Shown here: one piece after another, positions 46,702 to 55,089 of the stretch
Position numbering within the stretch: position 1 is the stretch's first letter
How the letters are laid out: each line of letters starts with the position of its first letter
NCBI RefSeq assembly: GCF_003058055.1
Contig: NZ_QBTZ01000001.1
Span: 4,482,001 to 4,546,000, forward strand
Direction: 5' to 3'
From: Acidovorax sp. 107
GTDB lineage: Bacteria; Pseudomonadota; Gammaproteobacteria; Burkholderiales; Burkholderiaceae_C
Length of the DNA: 64,000 nt
Notes under the pieces: generated by a model
Seen by the model: the letters and a program-made list of their open reading frames with translations, nothing else
Database searches by the model: none
What the model was told of the DNA's origin: nothing
Program-made: the position numbers and the translations under genes

Positions 46702-46745
46702 GGCGCGGCCTTTTCTCACCATTCGTTCCCGATCCAGGAGTCCCC

Positions 46746-47393
46746 ATGCTGTTTGCCAAGCTGTTGCCACGCGAAGGCAATTTTTTCGAAATGTTCAACC
46801 AGCATGCGGACCGCATCGTTGAGGCGGCCCGGGCCTTCTCGCAACTGGTGGCCAACTACAGTGATCCGCACCTGCGCGACAAATACAACCAGGACGTGGA
46901 CAACGCCGAGCGTGCTGCCGACCGCGTGACGCACGAGGTCAACAAGGCCATTCACAAGACCTTCATCACCCCCATCGACCGTGAGCAGATCCACACCCTG
47001 ATCAACACCATGGACGATGTGGCAGACCTGATCCAGGACTCGGCCGAGACCATGGCGCTGTACGACGTGCGCCACATGACGGAAGAGATCACCCGCCTCA
47101 CGGACCTGAGCCTCAAGTGCTGTGAGCGCCTGCGTGATGCCGTCAAGCTTCTGGAGAAGATCGCCGATCCGGCTGTGGCCGAGGCCGCGCTCAAGACCTG
47201 CGAGGAGATCGACAAGCTCGAATCCGACGCCGACCGCGTGATGCGCAGCGCCATGAGCAAGCTGTTCCGAGAGGAGCCCGATGTGCGCGAGGTGATCAAG
47301 CTCAAGGCCATCTACGAGCTGCTGGAGACCATCACTGACAAGTGCGAGGACGTGGCCAACTGCATCGAGGGCATCGTCCTCGAAAACTCCTGA
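46746..47393 (+). CDS. DUF47 PhoU-like protein partnered with Pit
   Basis: A 215-residue all-helical cytoplasmic protein of the DUF47 family, related to PhoU. FAKLLPREGNFFEMFNQHA at the N-terminus and KLESDADRVMRSAMSKLF in the second half are typical. Such proteins sit next to Pit transporters and probably modulate them. AGGAG lies five bases before the ATG at 46746, and pit follows by 19 bases in the same direction. A Pho box precedes the gene. Confidence 0.94.
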   Translation: MLFAKLLPREGNFFEMFNQHADRIVEAARAFSQLVANYSDPHLRDKYNQDVDNAERAADRVTHEVNKAIHKTFITPIDREQIHTLINTMDDVADLIQDSAETMALYDVRHMTEEITRLTDLSLKCCERLRDAVKLLEKIADPAVAEAALKTCEEIDKLESDADRVMRSAMSKLFREEPDVREVIKLKAIYELLETITDKCEDVANCIEGIVLENS

Positions 47394-47412
47394 ACCCCGC
47401 AGGCTGACCAGT

Positions 47413-48423
47413 ATGGAAACCGTACAGACGGCCCTCTGGGTTGTGGTTCTGCTTGTGGCCTTGGCGATCCTGTTCGACTTCATGAACGGGTTCCACGACG
47501 CGGCCAATTCGATTGCCACGGTGGTCTCCACCGGCGTGCTCAAGCCCGCGCAGGCGGTGCTGTTTGCCGCCTTCTTCAATTTTGTGGCGATCTTCATCTT
47601 CCACCTGAGCGTGGCGGCGACGGTGGGCAAGGGCATCGTGCAGCCCGGCATTGTGGACACGCACGTGGTGTTTGGCGCCCTGGTGGGTGCGATCACCTGG
47701 AACGTGATCACCTGGTACTACGGCATCCCCAGCAGTTCCTCGCATGCGCTCATCGGCGGCATCGTGGGCGCGGTGATTGCGAAGGCGGGGGCAGGTGCAC
47801 TGATCTCTGCGGGCATCCTCAAGACGGTGGCGTTCATCTTTGTGTCTCCGCTGCTGGGTTTTGCGCTGGGTTCGCTCATGATGGTGGCAGTGGCCTGGAT
47901 CTTCCGGCGCACGCGTCCGAGCAAGGTGGACAAGTGGTTCCGCCGGTTGCAGCTGTTGTCTGCGGGCGCCTACAGCCTGGGTCACGGTGGCAACGATGCG
48001 CAAAAGACCATCGGCATCATCTGGCTGCTGCTGATCGCCACGGGGTACTCGTCGGCGTCCGATGCGTCGCCACCCACATGGGCCATCATCAGCTGTTACG
48101 TGGCCATTGGCCTCGGGACCATGTTTGGCGGCTGGCGCATCGTGAAGACCATGGGCCAGAAGATCACCAAGCTCAAGCCCGTGGGCGGCTTCTGTGCCGA
48201 AACGGGGGGCGCCATGACGCTGTTCCTGGCCACCATGCTGGGCATCCCGGTGTCCACCACGCACACCATCACGGGCGCCATCGTCGGTGTGGGCTCCACC
48301 CAGCGTGCCAGCGCCGTGCGCTGGGGCGTGGCGGGCAACATCATCTGGGCGTGGATTCTGACCATCCCGGCCAGTGCGTTTGTGGCCGCCGTCGCCTACT
48401 GGATCAGCCTGCAGCTGTTCTGA
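47413..48423 (+). CDS. pit: Low-affinity inorganic phosphate transporter Pit
   Basis: A 336-residue inner-membrane transporter of the PiT family, which moves metal-phosphate with protons. The two family repeats contain DFMNGFHDAANSIATVV and GGNDAQKTIGI; GIPSSSSHALIGG and GIPVSTTHTITGAIVG mark the paired motifs. About nine membrane helices are visible. Length is shorter than E. coli PitA (499), as usual for the DUF47-linked type. It is co-transcribed with the DUF47 gene. Confidence 0.95.
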   Translation: METVQTALWVVVLLVALAILFDFMNGFHDAANSIATVVSTGVLKPAQAVLFAAFFNFVAIFIFHLSVAATVGKGIVQPGIVDTHVVFGALVGAITWNVITWYYGIPSSSSHALIGGIVGAVIAKAGAGALISAGILKTVAFIFVSPLLGFALGSLMMVAVAWIFRRTRPSKVDKWFRRLQLLSAGAYSLGHGGNDAQKTIGIIWLLLIATGYSSASDASPPTWAIISCYVAIGLGTMFGGWRIVKTMGQKITKLKPVGGFCAETGGAMTLFLATMLGIPVSTTHTITGAIVGVGSTQRASAVRWGVAGNIIWAWILTIPASAFVAAVAYWISLQLF

Positions 48424-48441
48424 TGGCGAAGATGTCCTGAA

Positions 48442-48500
48442 TGCTATTGAAAATATAGCGTCTGAGGTAATTAAAACGGGCGCATACGGCCTGTTGAAGC
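48442..48500 (+). repeat. Dispersed palindromic repeat after pit
   Basis: TGCTAT and ATATAGC form the left stem, then GGTAATTAAAACGGGCGC, then ACGGCCTGTTGAAG. The right stem is eroded. It lies just after the pit stop and before the pit terminator. Confidence 0.65.
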
Positions 48501-48517
48501 TCTTTCGAGTCCCTTTT

Positions 48518-48551
48518 GACGCCCCATCGAGTGCAAACTCGCTGGGGCGTC
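48518..48551 (+). terminator. Terminator hairpin between pit and the convergent TM2 gene
   Basis: GACGCCCCA pairs with TGGGGCGTC and CGAGT with ACTCG, with one mismatch between, forming a 14-pair stem with a four-base loop. A short T-rich tail follows. It ends the pit transcript and may also serve the convergent gene. Confidence 0.75.
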
Positions 48552-48573
48552 TGCTTTTGCGGCTGTCTCGAGG

Positions 48574-49029
48574 TTACTGCGAGATCTTGCGCGCTTCCTC
48601 GATCTGGTACTCAAAGTACCGCTGGAAGCTGAACGCCAAGCTGGCCATCAGTACCGTGGTGCCGATCAGCAGGGACACCACGATGGCGCCCACGGTGATC
48701 CACTGCGTCCTGCCGGGGGGGGCGTCGGGCGCGGCTGTGGGGTTGTAGCGGGCATTCCACACCTCCGGCGTCATCAACGCGTACAAGATGGCGCGCAGCG
48801 CGCACGCCGCAATGGTGAAGCCCAGCAGCGGGATCAGCACCCAGCTGTAGTGGTCGTCCTGGCCGAGTTGCTGCACCCGCTGGATGCCGTAAATGCCCAG
48901 GGCCGTGGGAATGGGCAGCAACCAGCCCAACATGTCGGACAGGCCATGCAGATAGAAGCGGTGCAGGCCCAGAGGCCCGCCCACGAAGGCGAGCCAGGCC
49001 GCCACGGTTTTGTTTTTCATGCGGGGCAT
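48574..49029 (-). CDS. TM2-like small membrane protein
   Basis: A 151-residue protein. The N-terminus is TM2-like: KNKTVAAWLAFVGGPLGLHRFYLHG, shortened here to FVGGPLGLHRFYLHG, has the family GxxGxHRFYLG pattern. Hydrophobic helices occur at about 10-28, 32-48, 60-82 and 110-133, and the C-terminal end (YFEYQIEEARKISQ) is charged. Function is unknown. The ATG at 49029 is chosen because it lies four bases after the stop of the GNAT gene, suggesting coupling; ATG at 49020 is the alternative. Confidence 0.78.
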   Translation of the reverse strand: MPRMKNKTVAAWLAFVGGPLGLHRFYLHGLSDMLGWLLPIPTALGIYGIQRVQQLGQDDHYSWVLIPLLGFTIAACALRAILYALMTPEVWNARYNPTAAPDAPPGRTQWITVGAIVVSLLIGTTVLMASLAFSFQRYFEYQIEEARKISQ

Positions 49030-49033
49030 TGTG

Positions 49034-49555
49034 TTACTCGGGAGAGGTGGTGTCGCCCGCACCCAGGGTTTTTTCCATGAGCACGATGTCGCGCCAGGCA
49101 CCGAACTTCCAGCCCACCGAGCGCATGACGCCCACATCCGTAAAACCCAGCGCCCGGTGCACCCCGATGGAGCCGGCGTTGGCGGAGTCACCAATCACCG
49201 CCAGCAGTTTGCGTACGCCGACGGCCTCGGCCTGCACGGCCAGCTCGGCCAGCAGCTTGCGACCCAGACCCATGCCACGGGCGCTGTCGGCCACGTAGAT
49301 CGAATCCTCGGCCGAGAAACGGTAGGCCGGGCGGGGCTTGAACCAGTTGGCGTAGGCGAAACCCAGCACCTGCCCGTCCTGCTCGGCCACCAGCCAGGGC
49401 AGGCCACGTGCCAGCACGTCAGCGCGGCGGCCCGCCATGTCGGCTTCGGTGGGTGGATCAATCTCGAACGTGCCCGTGCCGTGGAGCACATGGTGTTGGT
49501 AAATGGCGGTAATTGCGGAGATATCGCTGTCGGTGCTGGGGCGGATGGTGGACAT
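49034..49555 (-). CDS. GNAT acetyltransferase, phosphinothricin acetyltransferase-like
   Basis: A 173-residue GNAT enzyme that transfers acetyl from acetyl-CoA. IRPSTDSDISAITAIYQHHV at the start and the block GFAYANWFKPRPAYRFSAEDSIYV are typical of the Pat/Bar and YncA group, which acetylate phosphinothricin, methionine sulfoximine or sulfone. The CoA-binding loop is ARGMGLGRKLL. HRALGFTDVGVMRSVGWKFG is the matching C-terminal part. It is upstream of the TM2 gene on the same strand and divergent from rpsP. Confidence 0.93.
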   Translation of the reverse strand: MSTIRPSTDSDISAITAIYQHHVLHGTGTFEIDPPTEADMAGRRADVLARGLPWLVAEQDGQVLGFAYANWFKPRPAYRFSAEDSIYVADSARGMGLGRKLLAELAVQAEAVGVRKLLAVIGDSANAGSIGVHRALGFTDVGVMRSVGWKFGAWRDIVLMEKTLGAGDTTSPE

Positions 49556-49568
49556 TGGAACAAATAGA

Positions 49569-49574
49569 TATAAT
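49569..49574 (+). promoter_or_regulatory. rpsP -10 box
   Basis: A perfect TATAAT lies about 125 bases before rpsP. No good -35 stands 17 bases upstream, though the area is short because the GNAT start is adjacent. The leader of about 120 bases is a possible site for control of the ribosomal operon. Confidence 0.55.
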
Positions 49575-49699
49575 CGCGGGCTTTGCAGCGTGTCGCTGGC
49601 CGGGTGGCCATGTCGCGTGTCTCAAGCGTTGCGAATATGGTTGCGAACACTGTGGCTTACGGCAAATGTTGCCGGAGTTCACCACCCGAAGGATAAATC

Positions 49700-49951
49700 A
49701 TGGTCGTCATTCGACTCTCCCGCGGCGGCTCCAAGGGCCGTCCTTTCTTCAACATCGTCGTTGCTGACAAGCGCGTGCGCCGTGATGGCCGCTTCATCGA
49801 GCGCATCGGTTTTTACAACCCCACCGCCAAGGAATCCGAAGAAGGCCTGCGCATCGTGCAAGACCGTCTGGCTTACTGGGTGGGCGTCGGCGCTCAGTCC
49901 TCCCCCACGGTGGACCGCCTGATCAAGCAAGCCGCCAAGAAGGCTGCTTAA
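49700..49951 (+). CDS. rpsP: 30S ribosomal protein S16
   Basis: An 83-residue protein, full length for S16: [39 protein letters not shown] and [20 protein letters not shown] are all typical blocks. AAGGA lies upstream of the ATG at 49700. First gene of rpsP-rimM-trmD-rplS; a strong hairpin follows directly. Confidence 0.98.
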   Translation: MVVIRLSRGGSKGRPFFNIVVADKRVRRDGRFIERIGFYNPTAKESEEGLRIVQDRLAYWVGVGAQSSPTVDRLIKQAAKKAA

Positions 49952-49960
49952 AGCTCCCTG

Positions 49961-50005
49961 AAAAGGGCGGGTTCCGTCGGCTAGCCTGGCGGAACCCGCC
50001 CTTTT
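49961..50005 (+). terminator. Strong hairpin between rpsP and rimM
   Basis: AAAAGGGCGGGTTCCG pairs perfectly over 16 bases with CGGAACCCGCCCTTTT around a 13-base loop, followed by CTC. It is probably a partial terminator or 3' end stabiliser that lowers rimM-trmD expression compared with S16. Confidence 0.82.
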
Positions 50006-50025
50006 CTCATTCTGGATTCACTGCC

Positions 50026-50598
50026 ATGGCCACCACACCATTGACCCTCGAACCCGCAGAACTACCTGCCGACGCCATTGAAGTGGGGCGTATCGCAGAT
50101 GCCTGGGGCGTCAAGGGCTGGTTCAAGGTGCTGCCGCACAGCAGCAATCCCGAGGCACTTTTTTCTTCCAAGCAATGGTATCTGCAGCCGTCCGAGCGGG
50201 GAGCCAAGACCTTCAGCGGCACGGTACAGCTGCCCATCCGCCAGGCCAAGGCCCATTCGGATTCCGTGGTGGCGTGGGCGCAGGGCATCGACGACCGCAA
50301 TGGTGCAGAGGCGTTGCGGGGCGCGCGGATCTTTGTGCCCCGGTCCACTTTCCCGTCCACTTCGGATGACGAGTACTACTGGGTCGATCTGATTGGCCTG
50401 TCGGTCCTCAACCGCGAAGGTGTGGCGCTGGGCCAAGTGCGCGAGCTGATGTCCACCGGTCCCCAGACTGTGCTCGTGCTGGCCTATGAGCAGGATGGCA
50501 AGCCGCAGGAGCGCATGATCCCGTTTGTTTCGGCGTTCGTGGACAAGGTGGACTTGGCCGAAAAGCGCATCACCGTGGACTGGCAGCCCGACTACTGA
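50026..50598 (+). CDS. rimM: Ribosome maturation factor RimM
   Basis: A 190-residue 16S rRNA processing protein that works on the 30S head with S19. The N-terminal barrel has EVGRIADAWGVKGWFKV, and the C-terminal PRC barrel starts at DEYYWVDLIGLSV, with the final block FVSAFVDKVDLAEKRITVDW. It lies 74 bases after rpsP, separated by a hairpin, and 29 bases before trmD. Confidence 0.97.
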   Translation: MATTPLTLEPAELPADAIEVGRIADAWGVKGWFKVLPHSSNPEALFSSKQWYLQPSERGAKTFSGTVQLPIRQAKAHSDSVVAWAQGIDDRNGAEALRGARIFVPRSTFPSTSDDEYYWVDLIGLSVLNREGVALGQVRELMSTGPQTVLVLAYEQDGKPQERMIPFVSAFVDKVDLAEKRITVDWQPDY

Positions 50599-50627
50599 CA
50601 GGCGCTCCCCGAACCGCGCCGCGCACC

Positions 50628-51386
50628 ATGCGCTTTGACATCATCACCCTTTTTCCTGAGCTGTTTGCCCCTTTCCTGGCGAGCGGCGTGACCCGGCGCG
50701 CCTACGCCAGCGGCCAGGTCGATGTGCGTCTGTGGAATCCGCGCGACTACGCAGATGGCAACTACCGCCGGGTGGATGACCGTCCGTTTGGCGGCGGCCC
50801 GGGCATGGTGATGATGGCCGAACCGTTGGCGCGCTGCCTGGTGGCTATCCGGGCGGAGCGGGGTGAACCCGAGGAGGCTCAGGCGCCTCTGGTGCTTTTT
50901 TCTCCCATTGGTGAGTCGCTGAACCACGCCGCTGTGGAACGCTGGTCTGGCAGCGAGGGGGCGGTGTTGCTGTGCGGTCGCTACGAAGGCATCGACCAGC
51001 GGTTCATCGATGCGCACGTGAATGTGCAGATGAGCTTGGGCGACTTCGTGCTCTCGGGCGGTGAGATTGCCGCCATGGCGCTGTTGGACGCCGTGGCGCG
51101 CCTGCAGCCCGGCGTGCTCAATGACGAGGGCAGCCACCAGCTCGACAGCTTCAATCCGGCGCTCGATGGCTTGCTGGACTGTCCGCACTACACGCGGCCC
51201 GAGGAGTGGGCGGGGCTGCCAGTGCCCGCTGCGCTCATGTCGGGCCACCATGCGCAGATCGAGCGCTGGCGGCGCGACCAGCGCCTGGCCACCACGGCCC
51301 GCCACCGGCCTGATCTCATCGATGCCGCGCGCAAAGCGGGGCGTCTGGCGCCTGCCGACGAAGCAGTATTGGCCAAGCTCGTCTGA
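50628..51386 (+). CDS. trmD: tRNA (guanine-N1)-methyltransferase TrmD
   Basis: A 252-residue SPOUT enzyme that makes m1G37 in tRNAs with G36. MRFDIITLFPELF is the usual start, VDDRPFGGGPGMVMM and LLCGRYEGIDQRFID the SAM knot, and SLGDFVLSGGEIAAM is the most conserved block. The last part PEEWAGLPVPAALMSGHHAQIERWR is complete. The rplS promoter lies inside its last codons. Confidence 0.98.
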   Translation: MRFDIITLFPELFAPFLASGVTRRAYASGQVDVRLWNPRDYADGNYRRVDDRPFGGGPGMVMMAEPLARCLVAIRAERGEPEEAQAPLVLFSPIGESLNHAAVERWSGSEGAVLLCGRYEGIDQRFIDAHVNVQMSLGDFVLSGGEIAAMALLDAVARLQPGVLNDEGSHQLDSFNPALDGLLDCPHYTRPEEWAGLPVPAALMSGHHAQIERWRRDQRLATTARHRPDLIDAARKAGRLAPADEAVLAKLV

Positions 51387-51397
51387 ATTGCTATAAT
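51369..51397 (+). promoter_or_regulatory. Internal promoter for rplS
   Basis: TTGGCC (51369-51374) and TATAAT (51392-51397) stand 17 bases apart, overlapping the trmD stop codon. The start point would be near 51404, giving rplS a leader of about 110 bases of its own. Confidence 0.72.
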
Positions 51398-51514
51398 CAA
51401 AGGCTTTTCGATCCTCTGGCCGGCCGTTTTGACTGGGAGTTCTCCCGCAAAACACTGAGGCGTCAATCCCGACGCAGCCATTTTTGGCGCGGACAAGATC
51501 ACTAGGAAACTCAC

Positions 51515-51898
<384 letters not shown>

Positions 51899-51917
51899 GG
51901 CGCGGGCTCGTCCTGAC

Positions 51918-51957
51918 AAGCCGCTACAGCATCTGCCTGTAGCGGCTTTTTGTTTTT
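51918..51957 (+). terminator. Terminator of the rpsP-rplS operon
   Basis: AAGCCGCTACA and TGTAGCGGCTT form an 11-pair stem with a nine-base loop, followed by a T-rich tail. It stands about 20 bases after rplS. Confidence 0.93.
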
Positions 51958-51978
51958 TGGCCCGTTGAATCAGCATCC

Positions 51979-52698
51979 GTGAACCCTCCTTCCCCTCCCG
52001 CCGTCTCATCGGTCATTGCGCCTCTGTCGAGTCTGCCCGACTTTGACCCCCGCCTGGTGCCAGTCGTGGGTGTGGACGCGCACCTGCCCGCCGTGCCCCT
52101 GACGGTACAGACGCCCGATGCGCTGCGTGCGCGTTTTGCGCAGCCGCCGCAATGGGAGCCGGAGGTGGTGCTGGAAAAGAAGTTCATGAACCGCGAGCCA
52201 GCCCACGCGTCCGTGTTGCTGGCGATTGTGCTGCGCGAGCAGCCCATGGTGCTGCTGACGGAGCGCACCGCGCATCTGTCCACCCATTCCGGGCAGGTCG
52301 CCTTCCCCGGTGGGCGGGCGGACCCTGAAGATGCCAGTCCGGCCGAAACTGCCTTGCGTGAAGCGCAGGAAGAAGTGGGCCTGGGCCGTGAGTTTGTCGA
52401 GGTGCTGGGAGCGCTGCCAACTTATGTGACCGGCTCTTCGTTCATCATCACCCCGGTAGTTGCGCTGGTGCAGCCGGACTGCGTGCTGCGGCCCAACCCT
52501 TATGAGGTGGCCGATTTGTTCGAGGTGCCACTGGCCTTCCTGCTCGACCCCTCCCACCACCGCCGCCATGTGTTCGATCGCGATGGCGTGCACCGCGAGT
52601 GGTTCTCCATGCCGTACCAGCAGGGGGACAAAACCCATTTCATCTGGGGTGCTACGGCGGGCATGCTGCGCAATTTCTACCGGTTCATGCAAGCCTGA
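51979..52698 (+). CDS. NudL-like CoA pyrophosphatase (Nudix)
   Basis: A 239-residue Nudix hydrolase of the CoA diphosphatase subgroup. The UPF0035 signature LLTERTAHLSTHSGQVAFPGG precedes the Nudix box (GGRADPEDASPAETALREAQEEVGL, here quoted in its ends GGRADPED and REAQEEVGL). All metal-binding glutamates are present. It is expected to split CoA or related compounds to 4'-phosphopantetheine and ADP. The start is GTG at 51979, only about 20 bases from the preceding terminator; the N-terminal 60 residues are not conserved. Confidence 0.9.
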   Translation: MNPPSPPAVSSVIAPLSSLPDFDPRLVPVVGVDAHLPAVPLTVQTPDALRARFAQPPQWEPEVVLEKKFMNREPAHASVLLAIVLREQPMVLLTERTAHLSTHSGQVAFPGGRADPEDASPAETALREAQEEVGLGREFVEVLGALPTYVTGSSFIITPVVALVQPDCVLRPNPYEVADLFEVPLAFLLDPSHHRRHVFDRDGVHREWFSMPYQQGDKTHFIWGATAGMLRNFYRFMQA

Positions 52699-52755
52699 GC
52701 CTGCTGCGCACGCCGTGGGGTGCACCAGCGCGAAGCGCCAGTATCATTGCTCCCC

Positions 52756-53742
52756 ATGAGTTTCTTCGCCATCCTGTTCGCTCTGCTGATCGAGCAGGCA
52801 CGCCCCCTGGCCCGCAGCAATCCCATACACGCAGGGCTGCGCGCATGGGCGCTGTCCGTGAGCCGTAATTTCGATGCGGGCAAGTCGCACCACGGCTGGG
52901 TAGCGTGGAGCCTCGCAGTCCTCGTTCCCGCCTTGGTCACATTGGCCATCCACTGGCTGTTGTTGTGGGGCCTTGGTTGGCCGTTTGCAGTGCTGTGGAG
53001 TGTCGCGGTGCTGTACGTCACGCTCGGGTTTAGGCAGTTCAGCCACCACTTCACTGGCATTCGCGATGCATTGGAGGAGGGCAATGAAGATGCGGCGCGC
53101 GAGCGCCTGGCGCACTGGCAGCAGGTGGATGTGGGCGTGCTGCCGCGCAGCGAGATCGTGCGCCACGTGATCGAGTATTCGGTGCTGGCGGCCCACCGGC
53201 ATGTGTTTGGCGTGCTGGCTTGGTTCTCGGTGCTGGCTGCGCTCGGCCTGGGCCCCACGGGGGCCGTGCTGTACCGTCTGGCTGAGTTTGTGTCGCGCTA
53301 CTGGCATTACAAGCAACGCGCGGGGGCGCTACCCGCCAGCGAATCCCTGCAGCAGGCCTCTGCGCAGGCCTGGACCGCCATTGACTGGCTGCCGGCGCGG
53401 CTCACTGCGCTGAGCTTTGCGGTGGTCGGCAGTTTCGAAGAGGCCATTGAAGGCTGGCGCTTTCATGCGCAGCGGTTTCCCAACGACAACGATGGCGTGG
53501 TGCTTGCTGCGACGGCGGGCGCCATCAATGTGCGCCTCGGTGGCGAGGCTTTGAAGGCGCGTTCTGAACTGCATGCGCCACAAGGTCTGGAGATCGACGC
53601 CGACATGGGCGACAGCGACTCCACCCCCGGCCGCGAGCCCGAGGTAGGCCACCTGCGCAGCGTGGTCGGACTGGTGTGGCGTTCGGTGGTGGTCTGGATG
53701 CTGCTGCTGGCGTTGCTCACCCTGGCGCGCTTGCTGGGTTAG
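52756..53742 (+). CDS. CobD/CbiB-family membrane protein
   Basis: A 328-residue membrane protein with the CobD/CbiB-like layout: ILFALLIEQARPL at the start, hydrophobic helices near 50-90, 145-175, and 300-325, and FRQFSHHFTGIRDALEEGNEDAARERLAHW in the first third. The family includes cobalamin synthesis CobD and AmpE; this subgroup is common in Burkholderiales and is not tied to B12 genes here, so its function is uncertain. A TATCAT -10-like box lies only eight bases before the ATG, so transcripts may be leaderless. Confidence 0.85.
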   Translation: MSFFAILFALLIEQARPLARSNPIHAGLRAWALSVSRNFDAGKSHHGWVAWSLAVLVPALVTLAIHWLLLWGLGWPFAVLWSVAVLYVTLGFRQFSHHFTGIRDALEEGNEDAARERLAHWQQVDVGVLPRSEIVRHVIEYSVLAAHRHVFGVLAWFSVLAALGLGPTGAVLYRLAEFVSRYWHYKQRAGALPASESLQQASAQAWTAIDWLPARLTALSFAVVGSFEEAIEGWRFHAQRFPNDNDGVVLAATAGAINVRLGGEALKARSELHAPQGLEIDADMGDSDSTPGREPEVGHLRSVVGLVWRSVVVWMLLLALLTLARLLG

Positions 53743-53793
53743 CCGGGACGGGGCCTGGTAAGCCGCCTTGCGCAGCGCTGCGCAAGGCGTGAA

Positions 53794-54738
53794 TCAATAC
53801 CGGGTGTGGCTCAGTTCTTCAAACAGGTCACTATATATTTTGTAGCGTGAGGGGCTTATCCCTCCAGCACTTGGGCCATTTTTAACGGCATCCAATACGC
53901 CACAGCCCGGTTCATGCAGGTGGGTGCAGTTGTAGAACTTGCAGTCGGTGGCATGCTCGGCGATGTCGGGCATGCAGGCGGCCAGTTGCATGGGGGCGAT
54001 GTGGTGCAGCCCGAATTCCTGGAACCCTGGCGAGTCGATCAGCGCCGTGGTGCGCGCTGCATCCATCCAGTACCAGTGGGTGCTGGTGGTGGTGTGCTTG
54101 CCAGAGTTCAGCGCCTGCGAGATCTCGCCCGTCAGCACAGAAGCACCGGGCACCAGCAGGTTGATCAGCGTGCTTTTGCCCGACCCCGAGGGGCCGAGCA
54201 CCAGCGTGGTCTTGCCTTGTAGGTGTTCCATCAGCAGGGCACGGTCCACATCGCTGGACAGTGCCAGCGATAGCGGTAGCACGCCGTAGTGTTTGCCTGC
54301 GCCCATGTGCCGGTAGGGCAGCAGGCGCTCCCAGGCGCGGGCGAAGGGCTCGACCAGATCACTCTTGTTGAGAGCAATGATGGGCTTGATGCCTTCGGCT
54401 TCCGCCGCAATCAGTGCGCGGGACAGCTGGCTTTCGGAAAACACGGGCTCCGCAGCGATGAGGATGAGTACCTGGTCCAGGTTGGCGGCGAAGGATTTGG
54501 TGCGGATTTCGTCCTGGCGGTAGAAAAGGTTGCGTCGTTCCTTGACCTTTTCGATCGTACCTTCTTCACCTTGGCCGGGCGGCGGTGCCTGCCACAGCAC
54601 ATGGTCGCCCACCACGGCCTGGTTTTTTTTGCCGCGGGGGTGGCAGATGCGGCGTGCGCCATCCGGGGTTTCGACCATGCAGTGGCGCCCATGGCTGGCC
54701 ACCACGGTACCTTCCATGAGGGCGCTGCGTTCAGCCAT
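53794..54738 (-). CDS. rsgA: Ribosome small subunit GTPase RsgA
   Basis: A 314-residue circularly permuted GTPase for 30S maturation. The N-terminal OB fold (about 1-70) is followed by G4 ALNKSDL, G1 GPSGSGKSTL and G3 DSPGFQEFGL in permuted order. The zinc-binding C-terminus has DCKFYNCTHLHEPGC. Residues about 284-303 (KNGPSAGGISPS region) are coded by the dispersed repeat, which has lengthened the C-terminal helix linker. It is last in a minus-strand series after the Ste24-like peptidase and pterin dehydratase, divergent from orn, as in E. coli (rsgA/orn). Confidence 0.96.
   Translation of the reverse strand: MAERSALMEGTVVASHGRHCMVETPDGARRICHPRGKKNQAVVGDHVLWQAPPPGQGEEGTIEKVKERRNLFYRQDEIRTKSFAANLDQVLILIAAEPVFSESQLSRALIAAEAEGIKPIIALNKSDLVEPFARAWERLLPYRHMGAGKHYGVLPLSLALSSDVDRALLMEHLQGKTTLVLGPSGSGKSTLINLLVPGASVLTGEISQALNSGKHTTTSTHWYWMDAARTTALIDSPGFQEFGLHHIAPMQLAACMPDIAEHATDCKFYNCTHLHEPGCGVLDAVKNGPSAGGISPSRYKIYSDLFEELSHTRY
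53829..53888 (+). repeat. Dispersed palindromic repeat inside rsgA
   Basis: CTATATATTTTGTAGCG, then GGGGCTTATCCC, then AGCACTTGGGCCATTTTTAA keeps the repeat landmarks on the plus strand, although the gene is on the minus strand. It is in frame near the rsgA 3' end. Confidence 0.65.
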
Positions 54739-54750
54739 GGTGGGCCTGCG

Positions 54751-55089
54751 TCACAGTGCGACCAGTGCGTCGAACTGGGTGGCGCACTCGAAGTCGGTGC
54801 TGGAGATGCCGTGCACGTCGTGAGTGTTCAGTCGCACCACGCAGCGGTTGTAGTGCACCGACAGATCGGGGTGGTGGTCTTGCGCGTTGGCGATGAACGC
54901 CAGTGCGTTCACGAACGAGATCGTCTCGTAGTAGTTGGCAAAGTGGTAGGTCTTCTCGATGGCGACGTTGGCGCCGTCGCCGCTGAGGCTCCAGCCTTCC
55001 AGCTTGGCGAGGTTCGCTACTACTTCTGTCGCTGTCAGGGCGCGACGGGTCAACTTGGACCAGTCTTTTTTCTTCAACATGGTGGTCAT
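54751..55089 (-). CDS. Pterin-4a-carbinolamine dehydratase (PhhB/PCD)
   Basis: A 112-residue protein of the PCD/DCoH family, which recycles the pterin cofactor of aromatic amino acid hydroxylases. EGWSLSGDG near the start, FVNALAFIANAQDHHPDLSVHY and the catalytic His cluster (QDHHPD), then RLNTHDVHGIS, are typical. It starts inside the preceding M48 gene stop (ATGA overlap) and ends 12 bases before rsgA. A phenylalanine hydroxylase gene is not in the window. Confidence 0.93.
   Translation of the reverse strand: MTTMLKKKDWSKLTRRALTATEVVANLAKLEGWSLSGDGANVAIEKTYHFANYYETISFVNALAFIANAQDHHPDLSVHYNRCVVRLNTHDVHGISSTDFECATQFDALVAL

Noticed and set aside
52756..53742. Assignment as the cobalamin biosynthesis enzyme CobD
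   Set aside because: Family similarity is visible, but no other cobalamin gene is nearby and this subgroup is common in genomes regardless of B12 synthesis, so only a family call is given.
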